DNA of 31,644 nt from NCBI GenBank assembly GCA_027489295.1, contig JAIYAA010000261.1, forward strand, positions 1-31,644, read 5' to 3'. The stretch is from Sphingomonadales bacterium. GTDB lineage: Bacteria; Pseudomonadota; Alphaproteobacteria; Sphingomonadales; Sphingomonadaceae. Made by a program: the position numbers and the translations under genes. Positions 13,825 to 22,585 of the stretch are shown piece by piece. Position 1 is the first letter of the stretch; every line of letters begins with the position of its first letter. Under the pieces are notes generated by a model. It worked only from the letters and a program-made list of their open reading frames with translations, was not told where the DNA came from and did not search any database.

Positions 13825-14247
13825 TCAATATGCGGGGCGGGTGAAAAAGCTGAAATCCTGCATGACGCGGTAGAGCGTGCGTGCAGGCTGCGAATCGCTG
13901 CCGGTCAGCTCCTCCCGGGTGCGCAGGCGAATCTGCAGCTGCGCGGGCGGCGAGAAGACGGTGTCGCCGATCGTCACGTCGTCGAGCCGCTGCAGTTCAT
14001 CCTTGATGATGCCTTCGAGGGTGCGGACATCAGTCGCAGCCTCGGCATAGCAATCGAACTGAACGCGCGGGTTGAGCAGCGTCATCGGTCCATCATGCGT
14101 CCAGCCCTCGCCAGGGCTGACCTCGGTAAGCAGCACCGCCGCCGACCAGAGACCGCGGGGCAGGTCATACCAGCTCACGTTCCCGGTGATCGCAGCAAGC
14201 GAGGGCAGGCCCAGTAGGCGGGTGCGCAGATCCTCTTGCCAAGCCAT
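13825..14247 (-). CDS. Tail terminator / completion protein (DUF3168-like)
   Basis: The 140-aa protein has an N-terminal LRTRLLGLPSLAAITG helix, the strand NPRVQFDCYAEAATDVRTLE, and a C-terminal TLYRVMQDFSFFTRP strand. This is the usual shape of DUF3168 tail completion proteins that end tube growth and join tail to head. It sits between head closure and tail tube genes. GAGGGG lies 7 nt before the ATG. Confidence 0.8.
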   Translation of the reverse strand: MAWQEDLRTRLLGLPSLAAITGNVSWYDLPRGLWSAAVLLTEVSPGEGWTHDGPMTLLNPRVQFDCYAEAATDVRTLEGIIKDELQRLDDVTIGDTVFSPPAQLQIRLRTREELTGSDSQPARTLYRVMQDFSFFTRPAY

Positions 14248-14250
14248 GTG

Positions 14251-14583
14251 TCAGCCCCTCGCCAGCACGGCGGTGAATTCGATCTCGGCGCGGCCGACAG
14301 GGACGGCGCCGGTGATGTTCCAATTGCCCAGCGCGGAGACGATGCGGTGGTGCGCCGGCAGCACCGCCCGCGTCGTCGCCGTCGCATCCACGCGGAACGT
14401 GGCCACCTGCTGCGCGCCACTGGCGGCACCGTCACGGCGCTCGGCACTGCTGCCATAGCGCGCACTGGCGAGGGCGCGGGCGACTTCGCTCCAGGCCGGT
14501 TCGTCTTCCGTACCCATGTCACCGATCGTCACGTCTGCGCGCTCGAACCGGATGGGCGTATCCCTGCGGCCACGCGCGAGCAT
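14251..14583 (-). CDS. Head closure / head-tail joining protein
   Basis: The 110-aa protein has TPIRFERADVTIGDMGTEDE, a WSEVARALASARYGSSAER segment, and a terminal beta region ending NWNITGAVPVGRAEIEFTAV. This fits small head-tail joining proteins (SPP1 gp16/HK97 type) that plug the connector after packaging. The start at 14583 is preferred because GAGGGAGA lies 7 nt upstream; an upstream in-frame start would overlap the connector gene heavily. Confidence 0.72.
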   Translation of the reverse strand: MLARGRRDTPIRFERADVTIGDMGTEDEPAWSEVARALASARYGSSAERRDGAASGAQQVATFRVDATATTRAVLPAHHRIVSALGNWNITGAVPVGRAEIEFTAVLARG

Positions 14584-14596
14584 GCGACGGTCTCCC

Positions 14597-15172
14597 TCAG
14601 ATCGCGACCAGGCGGTGCTGATCGCACAGCATGCGAAAACCGAGCGGTAGCTCGCCTGCGGCGCCCTGCGTGACAACGGCTTCGCGATTGGTGAACAGGT
14701 GCGCCACGAACATCTTCGCCGCGGCCAGCAACCCGGCGGGACAGGCTCCCGTGGGGAAGCCTGCGGAAAAGGTTACGGCGATCTCGCTGGCGTCAGCGGG
14801 CCAGGCCGTGCCGATCGCCGGGCGCAGGCCTGCGACCGTCCAGCGCCAGGCGCCCGCGTCCATCGCCACCGCCGCGCCCGAGGCGTCGAGATAGTCGACC
14901 GCCTGCACTGCCACCGACGCTTCAGGCCCGCGACCGAGGCGCATCGGCCCGCTGCCGTCGAACCCCGCGAAGGTGGCGATCAGGCCGGTGCGCGGCGCGA
15001 GGTAGCAGCCGGTATATTGTTCAACGGTATCGATCGCCGCATCGCGAAGCGCACCGATGAGATCATCGAAATCGTCCTCCAGCACCGCCAACCACGCCTT
15101 GCACGCGGCCAGCGGCAACAGGGTTTCGCCATAGCCATCCGGAACCGCCGATGGGGTGATCTGGAACAGCAT
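14597..15172 (-). CDS. Head-tail connector, HK97 gp6-like
   Basis: The 191-aa protein has helices near the N-terminus (LPLAACKAWLAVLEDDFDDL, LRDAAIDTVEQYTGCYLAPR), a beta middle (VDYLDASGAAV, WRWTVAGLRP), ITVTFSAGF-like AVTFSAGFPTGACP, and a C-terminal helix (LLAAAKMFVAHLF). This is the architecture of gp6/gp15-type adaptor proteins forming a ring under the portal. It directly precedes the head closure gene. The ribosome binding site is weak (AGGG). Confidence 0.82.
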   Translation of the reverse strand: MLFQITPSAVPDGYGETLLPLAACKAWLAVLEDDFDDLIGALRDAAIDTVEQYTGCYLAPRTGLIATFAGFDGSGPMRLGRGPEASVAVQAVDYLDASGAAVAMDAGAWRWTVAGLRPAIGTAWPADASEIAVTFSAGFPTGACPAGLLAAAKMFVAHLFTNREAVVTQGAAGELPLGFRMLCDQHRLVAI

Positions 15173-15199
15173 GACGAAACCCTGCCGCGGGAGAGAAGA

Positions 15200-15649
15200 T
15201 CAGGCTGCGCCGCGGAAGGCGGCGCGCGTGCGAACAGCGGTGGCGGAGACCGGTGTGCCGGTCGCGTGCGTGCCGCTGAAATCGGCCAGAAGCTTCAGGT
15301 AGCGTTTGCCGCCGATATAGCCGACCTTCTGCATGGTCGGAGAGGCGTGGGCAGCGGTCAGCGCGCGAACGATGCCGTTGCTGATCGTGGCTGGCGCAAG
15401 CGCATCCTTGATCACGTCATCGTCGGTGACGTTGATATAGGTGACGTTGTCGTCGCTATGAGTCAGCACGAATTCGATCTTGTTCGTGCCGGTGAAGGTG
15501 ATGCCACCCACGCCAATGTGCAGCAACAGCGTTGCCGCGCCATAGTCGACGCTGTCGATAGCGGCGGGGGTGTTATCTGCCGCATATACGGCGGGCGGAA
15601 TGACGCTGATCGGGAAGATCGAGCTGGCGTTGTCCCGTTCGGGAGTCAT
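15200..15649 (-). CDS. Beta-rich phage protein of unknown function, likely virion-associated
   Basis: The 149-aa protein consists mostly of predicted strands: DSVDYGAATLLLHIGVGGIT, FVLTHSDDNVTYINVTDDDV, VGYIGGKRYLKLLADFSGTH. The gene lies between the capsid and connector genes, where decoration or capsid-associated proteins are often found. It carries a good AAAGGA site upstream. Similar proteins occur in many siphophages without a known function. The decoration role is inference only. Confidence 0.65.
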   Translation of the reverse strand: MTPERDNASSIFPISVIPPAVYAADNTPAAIDSVDYGAATLLLHIGVGGITFTGTNKIEFVLTHSDDNVTYINVTDDDVIKDALAPATISNGIVRALTAAHASPTMQKVGYIGGKRYLKLLADFSGTHATGTPVSATAVRTRAAFRGAA

Positions 15650-15711
15650 GGCGATTTCCTTTCATTGGAAGGGAGGCGGGGCCAGCGTATGCCGGCCCCG
15701 GGTGTCAGCGA

Positions 15712-17076
15712 TCAGCTCGCGCCGAACTTCAGCGCCTTCAGCGCCTCGGTGTTGACCGCACCGCCGCCGGTGCGGCGGCGCATGTGATACTTGACGAAGC
15801 CCGGCGAGGTGATGTTGTCCCGCACCACGCTGGTGCCCAGGCGATCGACGATCGTGTAGGCCTCGGCGAAATCACCGAACAGCACGCTCAGCGAATCCGC
15901 AGCGATCGCCGGCATGTCCTCGCCGTCCACCACCGGGAAGCCGAAGATGGATTCCACCAGCGCACCGTCGCGCAGGCGAAGATCGACCAGGTAATTGCCC
16001 TGCCCGTCCTTCAGCTTGCGCACGTCGCGCACCGTGCGCCGCGCCATCAGGAAGCTGGACGCCTGCCGATAGCCGGCCTTCACTTCGAAGATCAGGTCCA
16101 GCAGCTTGTCGGCGCCGTTGGTGCTGCTGCCGAAGCCTGCGGAGGTGCCGGTGGCCACATACTGAAAGGTGCCCCAGGCGCGGGTATCGTCCGCGGTGGA
16201 GGCGAAGCCATATTGCAGGATGCCCTTCGGTTTCAGGTTGCCGTCGCCGTTGATGAAGGCCTGGTTTTCCTTGCGGGAAAACTTGGCCACCGCCTTCATC
16301 GCCAGCCAAGCCTCGACGTCGATCGACGCATCTTCCAGCAGCTTCTGCGTGACCATCGGATAGGCGTACAGCTCGTTCGCCGGAATGCGCCACATGCCGA
16401 TCTGCGCTGCATCGGTCTGGGAACGGGTCTGCTTTTCGCCGACCCAGGCCGCGTCGACCTCGCCATTGTCGATCGGGCCCTCAAGCGCGTCGGTCGTGAT
16501 GTTCACGACATTGGCGAGCTGGCGCATCGGCGTGGTTTCGTACAGCTTCTGCACCATACGGCCGGACACATCGGGGGTTACCCAGAACCCACCCGAGGGA
16601 TCGCTCGCCACCTGCATGGTGACGGCCTTCACCTCCGCACGGCGAAGATAGGTGCCAAGGTCGCTTTTGTACTCGGTCAGCTTCGCCGGGTCGAAGTCCT
16701 TGACGCCGATCAGCTGGCCGAATTCGCGGGCGCGCTTCTGCTCGATGGCAGCATCGCCACCCGAGAGCGCCAGACGGTTGGCCTTGGCCTCCATCTCATC
16801 AAGCCGCTTCTTCAGCTCGGCCTGACCATCGTCGATCGCCTTGTTCAGCTTCTCGACTTCGTCCTTGGTGACGGCATCCTCACCCTTGCGCTCCATCTGC
16901 GCGAAACGCTCGTCATTCTTGCGGCGGAATTCCTCGATGGTGCGGGCGAGCGAGTCGGTCGCCTCCTTCACCTCGCGGCTCAGGTTCTCGCCGTCCTTCT
17001 TCTCCGGCGCCGCAGCCATGCCGAGCGCCAGCGCGCTGGCGCCGGCGCGCCAGCCGCTCATCTTACCGATGTACAT
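15712..17076 (-). CDS. Major capsid protein, HK97 gp5 family
   Basis: The 454-aa precursor has an N-terminal delta-like scaffold: an Ala-rich start, then heptad helices at about residues 30-105 (FRRKNDERFAQMERKGEDAV, LNKAIDDGQAELKKRLDEME). The HK97 fold follows (SDPSGGFWVTPDVSGRMVQK, YETTPMRQLANVVNITTDAL, ENQAFINGDGNLKPKGIL), with VVDGEDMPAIAADSLSVLFG and a C-terminal TSPGFVKYHMRRRTGG. The prohead protease encoded just upstream would remove the delta domain; the cut site is not obvious. AAGGA 7 nt before ATG 17076 sets the start. Confidence 0.95.
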   Translation of the reverse strand: MYIGKMSGWRAGASALALGMAAAPEKKDGENLSREVKEATDSLARTIEEFRRKNDERFAQMERKGEDAVTKDEVEKLNKAIDDGQAELKKRLDEMEAKANRLALSGGDAAIEQKRAREFGQLIGVKDFDPAKLTEYKSDLGTYLRRAEVKAVTMQVASDPSGGFWVTPDVSGRMVQKLYETTPMRQLANVVNITTDALEGPIDNGEVDAAWVGEKQTRSQTDAAQIGMWRIPANELYAYPMVTQKLLEDASIDVEAWLAMKAVAKFSRKENQAFINGDGNLKPKGILQYGFASTADDTRAWGTFQYVATGTSAGFGSSTNGADKLLDLIFEVKAGYRQASSFLMARRTVRDVRKLKDGQGNYLVDLRLRDGALVESIFGFPVVDGEDMPAIAADSLSVLFGDFAEAYTIVDRLGTSVVRDNITSPGFVKYHMRRRTGGGAVNTEALKALKFGAS

Positions 17077-17087
17077 GTTGTTTTCCT

Positions 17088-17750
17088 TCAGTCGCGCAGC
17101 AGCTGGGCCGACTTGCGCAGGGCCATGATCGCGTCAGTCACTCCGTCCCGGAGCCTCGGATCGGGTTGGCGCCCTTCGTCGCGAAGGACATGCTTGCGGA
17201 CGACGCTGACGGCCAGCTTCGCCTCGCGGTGGGAGAGCCCTTCGTCGCGAAGGGCCTGCTCCAAACTTCTGTCGTCGATCGATTTCACGCCCGTGATCTG
17301 GGCCTCGGGCAGCATCGGAAAGGTGACGAGGCTTACCTCCCAAAGCTCGGCCTTTTTGATCCGGCGCACGCCGGTCTGCCGATCGATCTCGTCGTCGAGC
17401 GTGCGATAGCCGATCGAGAGCCCCTTCACCGCGCCGGCCATCATCAGCGCGCGCGCAGCCGCGGCAGCGGGCACATCCAGCACCAGGGAGCCCTTCACGC
17501 GCAGGCCCTTGTCGTCCTCTGCCAACTCGCTCCACACGCCTACCGGAATGCCGCTGTCGTGCTGCCACAGCATCGGCGGCATCGCTTTCTTGCGGCGCCA
17601 ATCGGCGAGCGATTGCTTGAACGCGCCGGGCATGACGATGTCGCCGCCGCGATCAAGGATGCCGTATACCGAGGCATAGCCCTCCACCGCGCCGGTGACG
17701 GAATCGCCCCCGGCCAGCTTCATCTCCAGATCGAACGCGAGGCGGTCCAT
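17088..17750 (-). CDS. Prohead (capsid maturation) protease, HK97 gp4 family
   Basis: The 220-aa serine protease should process the capsid precursor inside the prohead. It shows GYASVYGILDRGGDIVMPGA near the N-terminus, LWQHDSGIPVG (candidate catalytic His64), VKGLSIGYRTLDDE (candidate Ser112), and KKAELWEVSLVTFPMLPEA (third residue likely Glu138). The ATG at 17750 is preferred because GAGGAG lies 6 nt upstream; the frame is open further into the portal gene. It lies between portal and capsid genes, the standard order. Confidence 0.93.
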   Translation of the reverse strand: MDRLAFDLEMKLAGGDSVTGAVEGYASVYGILDRGGDIVMPGAFKQSLADWRRKKAMPPMLWQHDSGIPVGVWSELAEDDKGLRVKGSLVLDVPAAAAARALMMAGAVKGLSIGYRTLDDEIDRQTGVRRIKKAELWEVSLVTFPMLPEAQITGVKSIDDRSLEQALRDEGLSHREAKLAVSVVRKHVLRDEGRQPDPRLRDGVTDAIMALRKSAQLLRD

Positions 17751-17760
17751 CAGTTGCTCC

Positions 17761-18996
17761 TCAAGCGCCGGTAGTTTTGACGGGGGTAAGATCGCGGCCA
17801 TCCTGGACGGCCATGTTGCCCTCAACGATGTACTGCCCGCCGCCGGCATCGTCGCGCGGGTTCATATCTTCCATCTCGCGCCACTGATCGGCATTGATCA
17901 CGCCGTTACGGCGCATGATCTGCAGGCCTTCCTGCCGCGATTTGTAGTCGCCGCGCATGAGGGCGGCGAGGTTGAACTTCAGGTAATAGCCTTCGCTCTG
18001 CTCCTGCGGGGTCAGCAGGCTAACGTCCGCCGATTGCTCGAGTCGGTTCGCCAGCGGCGAAAGCGTATGAACCACATGCGCCAGGAACATCTGCTCGGCG
18101 CTGGCATAGGTGGCCGTCTTTTCGCTCAGCCCGACCATGATCGGCATCACGCCCAGCGCGCGGCAAACTTCCTCGATCTGCAGTCGCCGCGTCTCGACGT
18201 GCTGGGCATCCACGCCGGACATCTGCTGCTGCAGCCACTTCGCGCCTCGATCTAGCACGAGCGGCGTTCCGCTCGCGCTGGCATGTTGCTTCAGCCACGT
18301 CGTCAGCAGCGCGTGCTGCTCCGGGCTCAGCGTCCCATCGATCGAATACACGCCGCTGGGCGAGACGCCGTTCTTGTGCATCTCGGCATGGCTTTGTTCC
18401 AGCGCCATCGCGAGGCCGATGGCCTCGCGTGCAAGCCGCACCACTTCCATGCCCATCCATCCGGACCAGCTCAGGCCGCGAATGTGCCACATGCCCTCTG
18501 CCGGGATGCTGCGTTCCCCCGCGCCGCCTTCGCCGGTCACAGTGTAGCGCAGCGTCAGATCAGATTGGCGGGTGACGCGGACCTTCCCGGGCTCCAGCAG
18601 CACCAGTTCGGCGATCCGGCCACTGCCGACGCGGTTGATGAACACGAAGGCATTGCCGCACAGCATCAGGTGCGCGACGATCGTCTCCCAGAACTCGAAC
18701 GCCGTCTGACGGCCGAAGGGCTGACGGTACAGCAGCCAGTAGAGCGGATGCTCCCGCGCCACGTCCGCCCCGCTACCGCTCCGGGTCTTCATCAGCTTGG
18801 CCGGCGATTGTGCGATCCCCTGCGCCACGACGCGGACACAGGCCAGCACCGCCGCCACCTGCAACGCCGTGGAATAGGTGACCGATACGCCAGCCTTGCT
18901 CTCCGGCCCCATTAGGAAGCCCGGCAGCTGATCCAGCGTCAACGTGCCGCTCTTGCGCTCCAGCGCGCCGGCAATGCTGCCGAAGATGCCGGACAT
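17761..18996 (-). CDS. Portal protein, HK97 gp3 family
   Basis: The 411-aa protein forms the dodecameric DNA gate of the capsid. Typical stretches are VTYSTALQVAAVLACVRVVA near the N-terminus, HPLYWLLYRQPFGRQTAFEF, LMLCGNAFVFINRVGSGRI, MWHIRGLSWSGWMGMEVVR, EVCRALGVMPIMVGLSEKTA, and the C-terminal YLKFNLAALMRGDYKSRQEG. The start overlaps the stop of the 50-aa gene (TGATG). Length is normal for the family. Confidence 0.95.
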   Translation of the reverse strand: MSGIFGSIAGALERKSGTLTLDQLPGFLMGPESKAGVSVTYSTALQVAAVLACVRVVAQGIAQSPAKLMKTRSGSGADVAREHPLYWLLYRQPFGRQTAFEFWETIVAHLMLCGNAFVFINRVGSGRIAELVLLEPGKVRVTRQSDLTLRYTVTGEGGAGERSIPAEGMWHIRGLSWSGWMGMEVVRLAREAIGLAMALEQSHAEMHKNGVSPSGVYSIDGTLSPEQHALLTTWLKQHASASGTPLVLDRGAKWLQQQMSGVDAQHVETRRLQIEEVCRALGVMPIMVGLSEKTATYASAEQMFLAHVVHTLSPLANRLEQSADVSLLTPQEQSEGYYLKFNLAALMRGDYKSRQEGLQIMRRNGVINADQWREMEDMNPRDDAGGGQYIVEGNMAVQDGRDLTPVKTTGA

Positions 18997-19148
18997 CAGC
19001 GATCACGCCCCGCCAAGATCGCACCCGCCACCGCGAACAGCCCACCAATGATGAAGCCCGCGGGCGGATAGACCATGCCGGCGCCCCCCGCGATCGACGC
19101 GACGCCGGCCAGGCCGATCACGTCCCGAACGATCGCACGCACCTGCAT
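18996..19148 (-). CDS. Small hydrophobic protein between TerL and portal
   Basis: This short gene codes 50 aa: a basic N-terminus (MQVRAIVRDV), then hydrophobic Gly/Ala-rich segments (GLAGVASIAGGAGMV, GFIIGGLFAVAGAILAG), ending GRDR. It probably spans the membrane once or twice. The ATG at 19148 has GGAG 9 nt upstream, inside the end of the TerL gene, and its TGA shares bases with the portal ATG (TGATG). Tiny membrane proteins at this place occur in related phages, with no known function. Confidence 0.72.
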   Translation of the reverse strand: MQVRAIVRDVIGLAGVASIAGGAGMVYPPAGFIIGGLFAVAGAILAGRDR

Positions 19149-19154
19149 CGAAAC

Positions 19155-20900
19155 TTACTCCGATTCCCAGAAGGACTTGCCGCCGCCCTCCGCCTCCGGA
19201 TTGGCCTCCAGCAGCTTGGTCGCGTTCAGCGCGGCAATGAACGGATCGATCTTGGCCGCGCCCGCGACATTCTTCGTGATCATCACCGTCTGCCTGCCTT
19301 GCTCTTCCTTGGCGTTGCTGACGCACCACGCCATCAGGCGCGAACCGTCATGCACCGCGCCGCCGAATTTCAGTTTCCGTGCGAGGCCGAGGACGGCCGA
19401 CATCAGCCGGTACCCCTGCCCCACCGCCACAACCTGCGGATCTTCCAGCCCGATCTTCGCCAGTTCATCCACCAGAGCGCTGACGCCCTGCGGATCGAGC
19501 CCGACGCCGCCACGCTCCGGCATCAGGCCACTCGCCTTCACCTGGGCGATGATCTCCACGATTTCGCGAATGTCCTGCGGGACGGCATAGTCGTCGCCCA
19601 GCTCGTCCGCGTCGGTTGCTGGCGTCACCTCGGCGCACAGCACCAGGTCGCCATCGTCCATGAAGTCGCGAAGCGCCGAAGCGATCTGCTTGCGCCGGTC
19701 CAGCACGTCCGGCCAGGCCCAAGCCTTGCACCAGTAAAGCCAGCGGCTCGTGACCTTCTCGCGACCGGCGACACACAGCCCATAGAGATCGTCCAGGCCG
19801 CCGCCGTCCACGCCCACCACCGCCACTTCACTGCGTTCGAGCAACGATTCGAGCGTCAGGCCGGGATCCGCTGCGGCCTCCCAATAGTCTGTTCCCCGCC
19901 ACCTATCGCGCCGTAGCCGCAGCCCTATCTCCACGTTCAGATGCTTCGCGAGGAAGATCTGCACCCCCTCGCCGTCGCCGCGCTGCTCCTTCAGCAGCTC
20001 GGCGGCGAGCCACTCAGCGCTTACCGATCGGCCTAGGTTCGGGTTTGTGACGTAGAAATTCGCCGGATCCAGATAGGCTTCGGCGTCGATCATGGCGCGC
20101 GGCCATTCGTACAGCACCGCCAGCGTCGTCGGGTCCTCGATCACCCCGTCGCGAACGTCGCGCCAGTAATCGAGCTTTGCCTTGTAGATGCCTGCCGGCG
20201 GCTCGTCGCTATGCGTGGTGATGAACACCACGAAGCCTTCGGGACGCGATACAAGCCCGCCCAGTGCCTCGCGCAGCATCGCCGCCGCCTTGGGCTGTTT
20301 ACCGAACAGCCATAGTTCCTCGACCAGTACGAAGCCGGCCTTTTTGCCGCCGACAATGTCGCTGTCGGCAGCGACCACCTTCAGCACGGCGCCCTTCACG
20401 CGGTGCTTGATCTGCCGCAGATGGTCCTGAACGTGCAGCAGCTCGGAGAGCCGCGGATTGGCCCGTACCATCGCCGCCGCCGGGGCGAAGCTATTAAGCG
20501 CGATCTCCTTGGTCGGTGCCAGGATCAGCAGCTCGGCCTCGTCGCGCCAGTTGCGGATCAGCGCCGTCAGCATGATGCCGGCGGCAATGGTCGACTTCGA
20601 ATTCTTCTTGCTGATCACCAGGCCGAATTCGCGGATCAGCCGCTTCAGCCTGCTGTGATCATATGCGCCGAAGATGGCGCGGACGAAATCAAACACCCAC
20701 TCGTCACAGGCTTCGCCGAAGGTCGGCTGCCCCGGCACGTCGACCATGCGGAGCGACTTGAACACCGCCAAGGCCGCTTCCGCCTCATCCGGGAACAGCG
20801 GCTCGAACGGGATCAGCGATCGCCTCTCGACAATGCGCGATTCCCAGTCGGGGCAGGCCGTCGACCAGCGCCGTTCCAGTTCCCCAGTCGCCAGCGCCAT
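19155..20900 (-). CDS. Terminase large subunit
   Basis: The 581-aa DNA packaging motor has an N-terminal ATPase. The Walker A variant is [14 protein letters not shown] (about 95-108), a lysine-rich form common in HK97-type terminases. Walker B is GFVLVEELW (189-197, with the Glu pair at 194-195). The coupling motif is [12 protein letters not shown] (223-234). A C-terminal RNase H-like nuclease follows ([17 protein letters not shown], Asp365 and Asp370). It would dock on the portal and cut the concatemer. TerS lies just upstream. Confidence 0.95.
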   Translation of the reverse strand: MALATGELERRWSTACPDWESRIVERRSLIPFEPLFPDEAEAALAVFKSLRMVDVPGQPTFGEACDEWVFDFVRAIFGAYDHSRLKRLIREFGLVISKKNSKSTIAAGIMLTALIRNWRDEAELLILAPTKEIALNSFAPAAAMVRANPRLSELLHVQDHLRQIKHRVKGAVLKVVAADSDIVGGKKAGFVLVEELWLFGKQPKAAAMLREALGGLVSRPEGFVVFITTHSDEPPAGIYKAKLDYWRDVRDGVIEDPTTLAVLYEWPRAMIDAEAYLDPANFYVTNPNLGRSVSAEWLAAELLKEQRGDGEGVQIFLAKHLNVEIGLRLRRDRWRGTDYWEAAADPGLTLESLLERSEVAVVGVDGGGLDDLYGLCVAGREKVTSRWLYWCKAWAWPDVLDRRKQIASALRDFMDDGDLVLCAEVTPATDADELGDDYAVPQDIREIVEIIAQVKASGLMPERGGVGLDPQGVSALVDELAKIGLEDPQVVAVGQGYRLMSAVLGLARKLKFGGAVHDGSRLMAWCVSNAKEEQGRQTVMITKNVAGAAKIDPFIAALNATKLLEANPEAEGGGKSFWESE

Positions 20901-20903
20901 GCG

Positions 20904-21383
20904 TCAGTTCAGCAGGTTCGGCGCTTCCGGCGCGGCGTAAAGGCCATCGATCTCCGCCGCTGCCTGCAGCTGCGCTTCCTTCTTGCCCATGGGCTTGTCC
21001 TTCTTCGGCTTTGCCGAGGGCTGCGGCGCCAGGGCGTCGGATCGGTCGCGCAGGCGCAGCCGCTCCATCTGTTTCATCAGCTCTTTCTCAGCGGTGACGT
21101 TGCCCGCCGCCGCCTCAGCATTGAGCCGCGCGAGCTGCGTCATCTCCATCCGCAGGCGCGCGGCTTGCCGCTTCGCCACCTCGGAAAAATAAACCTTCCG
21201 TAGCGTCGGGACCGAGATCCCGATCGCCACCGCCGCATCCTTGACCGTCAGGCCGCGCGCGAACGCCAGAAGTACCTTGTTGGAGTTTTCGAGGCTCCAC
21301 AAATGCTCAGGCCTCCCACGGCCCTCGCGCGGCTCCACGACGGGGTCACCAAACAGGTCGACCACCAAATTTCGCTTAGCCAC
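20904..21383 (-). CDS. Terminase small subunit
   Basis: The 159-aa protein binds the packaging start site and loads TerL. The N-terminus has GRGRPEHLWSLENSNKVLLA, then a helix-turn-helix-like ARGLTVKDAAVAIGISVPTL. A charged helix follows (EVAKRQAARLRMEMTQLARL), then a Lys-rich tail. The start is GTG at 21383 with GGAG 9 nt upstream; a run of seven T lies between them. It is followed three bases later by the TerL gene. Confidence 0.88.
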   Translation of the reverse strand: MAKRNLVVDLFGDPVVEPREGRGRPEHLWSLENSNKVLLAFARGLTVKDAAVAIGISVPTLRKVYFSEVAKRQAARLRMEMTQLARLNAEAAAGNVTAEKELMKQMERLRLRDRSDALAPQPSAKPKKDKPMGKKEAQLQAAAEIDGLYAAPEAPNLLN

Positions 21384-21525
21384 GAAAAAAATCTCCGAAT
21401 GGCGGGGACTGCGGTCAACCCGGCTTCAGCCCTCCAGACTTTCGACCCCCCCCGCCCCTGCGGTCCGACGCAACATTGTTTCGCGTCGCAATCCCGTTCG
21501 GTCGCCGTCGCGCAATTTTCGTGCG
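21384..21525. other. Gap between HNH nuclease and TerS; candidate cos region
   Basis: This 142-bp gap lies between the HNH stop and the TerS start. It holds an 8-C run (21446-21453) next to a CCGCCCC stretch. It also holds an interrupted inverted repeat (CGACGC and GCGTCG around GAAACAATGTT, about 21471-21495). In HK97-like phages the cos site lies beside the small terminase and an HNH nuclease, so this is the best place for it here. No defined cos sequence can be read from the DNA alone. Confidence 0.3.
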
Positions 21526-21846
21526 TCAGTCGGTGCCCCGCACGCGCCGGGCCCGCGCCTCGGCGGTCTTCGCGTTGTGGTGCGCAGTGCAATACCAGTC
21601 GAGGCCATCGAGGCCGGGCAGATCCGCCCCGCCGTCGCGCCTCTCCTGCCGATGATCGAGGATCAGCCTGCCGCCGCATCCGCAGACGCAGCAGAACGCC
21701 GGCCCTTGCGCTCGCTTGGCGGCACGCAGCGCCTTCCACTCCGACGACTGGTAGAACCGATCAGCCACCTTCGGCATCGGCGCCAGCCTGGGCGCCAGCC
21801 CGCCGAGCCGTGCCGGCATCGACTTGAGCTTGCCCAACGCTTGCAC
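21526..21846 (-). CDS. HNH endonuclease
   Basis: A protein of about 106 aa with the standard small phage HNH plan: RLAPMPKVADRFYQSSEWKA near the N-terminus, a zinc site of CCVCGCGG, the catalytic strand RLILDHRQERRDGG (the Asp-His pair), then LPGLDGLDWYCTAHHNAKTA (Cys and His ligands). In HK97-like phages such an HNH protein works with terminase to cut cos. The frame is open up to a GTG at 21927, but that extension is Cys-rich and runs through a perfect hairpin, so GTG 21846 is preferred. TTG 21837 or ATG 21819 are possible. No clear ribosome binding site is seen. Confidence 0.82.
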   Translation of the reverse strand: MQALGKLKSMPARLGGLAPRLAPMPKVADRFYQSSEWKALRAAKRAQGPAFCCVCGCGGRLILDHRQERRDGGADLPGLDGLDWYCTAHHNAKTAEARARRVRGTD

Positions 21847-21849
21847 CCC

Positions 21850-21893
21850 AAAAGCGCGAAGGGCGCCGCAGCCGAAGCCACAGCGCCCTTCGC
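21850..21893 (-). terminator. Perfect 11-bp hairpin followed by T4 (early/late boundary)
   Basis: GCGAAGGGCGC (21856-21866) and its exact complement (21883-21893) enclose a 16-nt loop. On the minus strand the second arm is followed by GC and TTTT. It resembles an intrinsic terminator for the leftward early transcript, placed between the 174-aa gene and the HNH/terminase genes. The T-run is short, so termination may be partial or may depend on antitermination. Confidence 0.55.
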
Positions 21894-21927
21894 AAAGGCA
21901 GGAGAGGAATGCCAGCGTCACGCACAC

Positions 21928-22060
21928 CGCATCACCAGCATGGCAAGAAATAGACGATCGGAGGCCCGTAAACCGAACGATTTATTTTCATTCCAGCCCG
22001 ACCGGAATCAACAATCGCTTGACACCCTCCAGTCGGCAGAAGTCCGCGCGTCGCGCCACG
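21928..22060 (-). promoter_or_regulatory. Intergenic stretch, candidate late promoter region
   Basis: This non-coding stretch of 133 bp lies between the 174-aa gene and the HNH gene. It contains an AT-rich patch unusual for this window (AAAATAAAT on the minus strand, about 21981-21988). A TTGATT hexamer lies 17-19 nt upstream (22011-22006). The match to a sigma-70 promoter is weak. Position, ahead of the packaging and structural genes, is the main argument. Confidence 0.3.
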
Positions 22061-22585
22061 TCACCCGATTACGGTCGACTGGAATTCGCCGCCCAAGACG
22101 CCCGAGCGCCGTTCCCGTTCCAGCCGATTGACCCGCTTCACCAACACCGCCAGCACCTTTCGATACCGATAGGAGAGCGCATCCGCCGTCCGCCAGCGCG
22201 CCTTGGCCTGGACGAGCCGCGACCACGGCACCCGCGATGCCCCGTTGGCCAGCGCCTCGATCGCCCGCACCACCAGCACCCTGTCATCGTCATCGCTCAC
22301 CAGCCGCAGCCAGTCGAGCCGCTGCTGCATCTCGCCCAGCTCGGCGCGGCTGGGTGGCACCTTCGGCATGCGGGCCGCATCATAGGCGCCGTGGTCTCCC
22401 GCATCATGCCGGAACAGATGCCACGGCCCGTCCCCGGCGAAGGGCCAGGCACCACGCACGAACGCCCGCCGGTAAATCGTCACCGCCTCTACCAACGCTT
22501 CCTGCACGTCATCGTAGGTCAGGAAGCTTCCGCCGTTGGAACCTTCGGTGCGAACCCTTCCGGCAATAGAAAAGTCAGAACACAT
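22061..22585 (-). CDS. HTH-like protein in the late-regulator (Q) position, DUF6362-like
   Basis: The 174-aa protein has an N-terminal YDDVQEALVEAVTIYRRAFV helix, a WHLFRHD patch, PPSRAELGEMQQRLDWLRL, and a C-terminal basic helical region (SRVPWSRLVQAKARWRTADA, LSYRYRKVLAVLVKRVNRLE) that reads like a helix-turn-helix for DNA binding. Similar proteins of unknown function occur in alphaproteobacterial prophages (the DUF6362 label is my best guess). It is the last early gene, between the iteron array and the terminator-like hairpin. It could be a late-gene activator or antiterminator like lambda Q, or an origin-binding initiator. Neither is shown. Confidence 0.6.
   Translation of the reverse strand: MCSDFSIAGRVRTEGSNGGSFLTYDDVQEALVEAVTIYRRAFVRGAWPFAGDGPWHLFRHDAGDHGAYDAARMPKVPPSRAELGEMQQRLDWLRLVSDDDDRVLVVRAIEALANGASRVPWSRLVQAKARWRTADALSYRYRKVLAVLVKRVNRLERERRSGVLGGEFQSTVIG

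Noticed and set aside
9854..18996. Gene transfer agent rather than phage
   Set aside because: Some proteins are GTA-like, but a CI/Cro switch, primase-helicase, methyltransferase and full lysis cassette indicate a temperate phage.
21847..21927. Upstream GTG start at 21927 for the HNH gene
   Set aside because: The extension is Cys-rich, unlike the family N-terminus, and lies over a perfect terminator-like hairpin.
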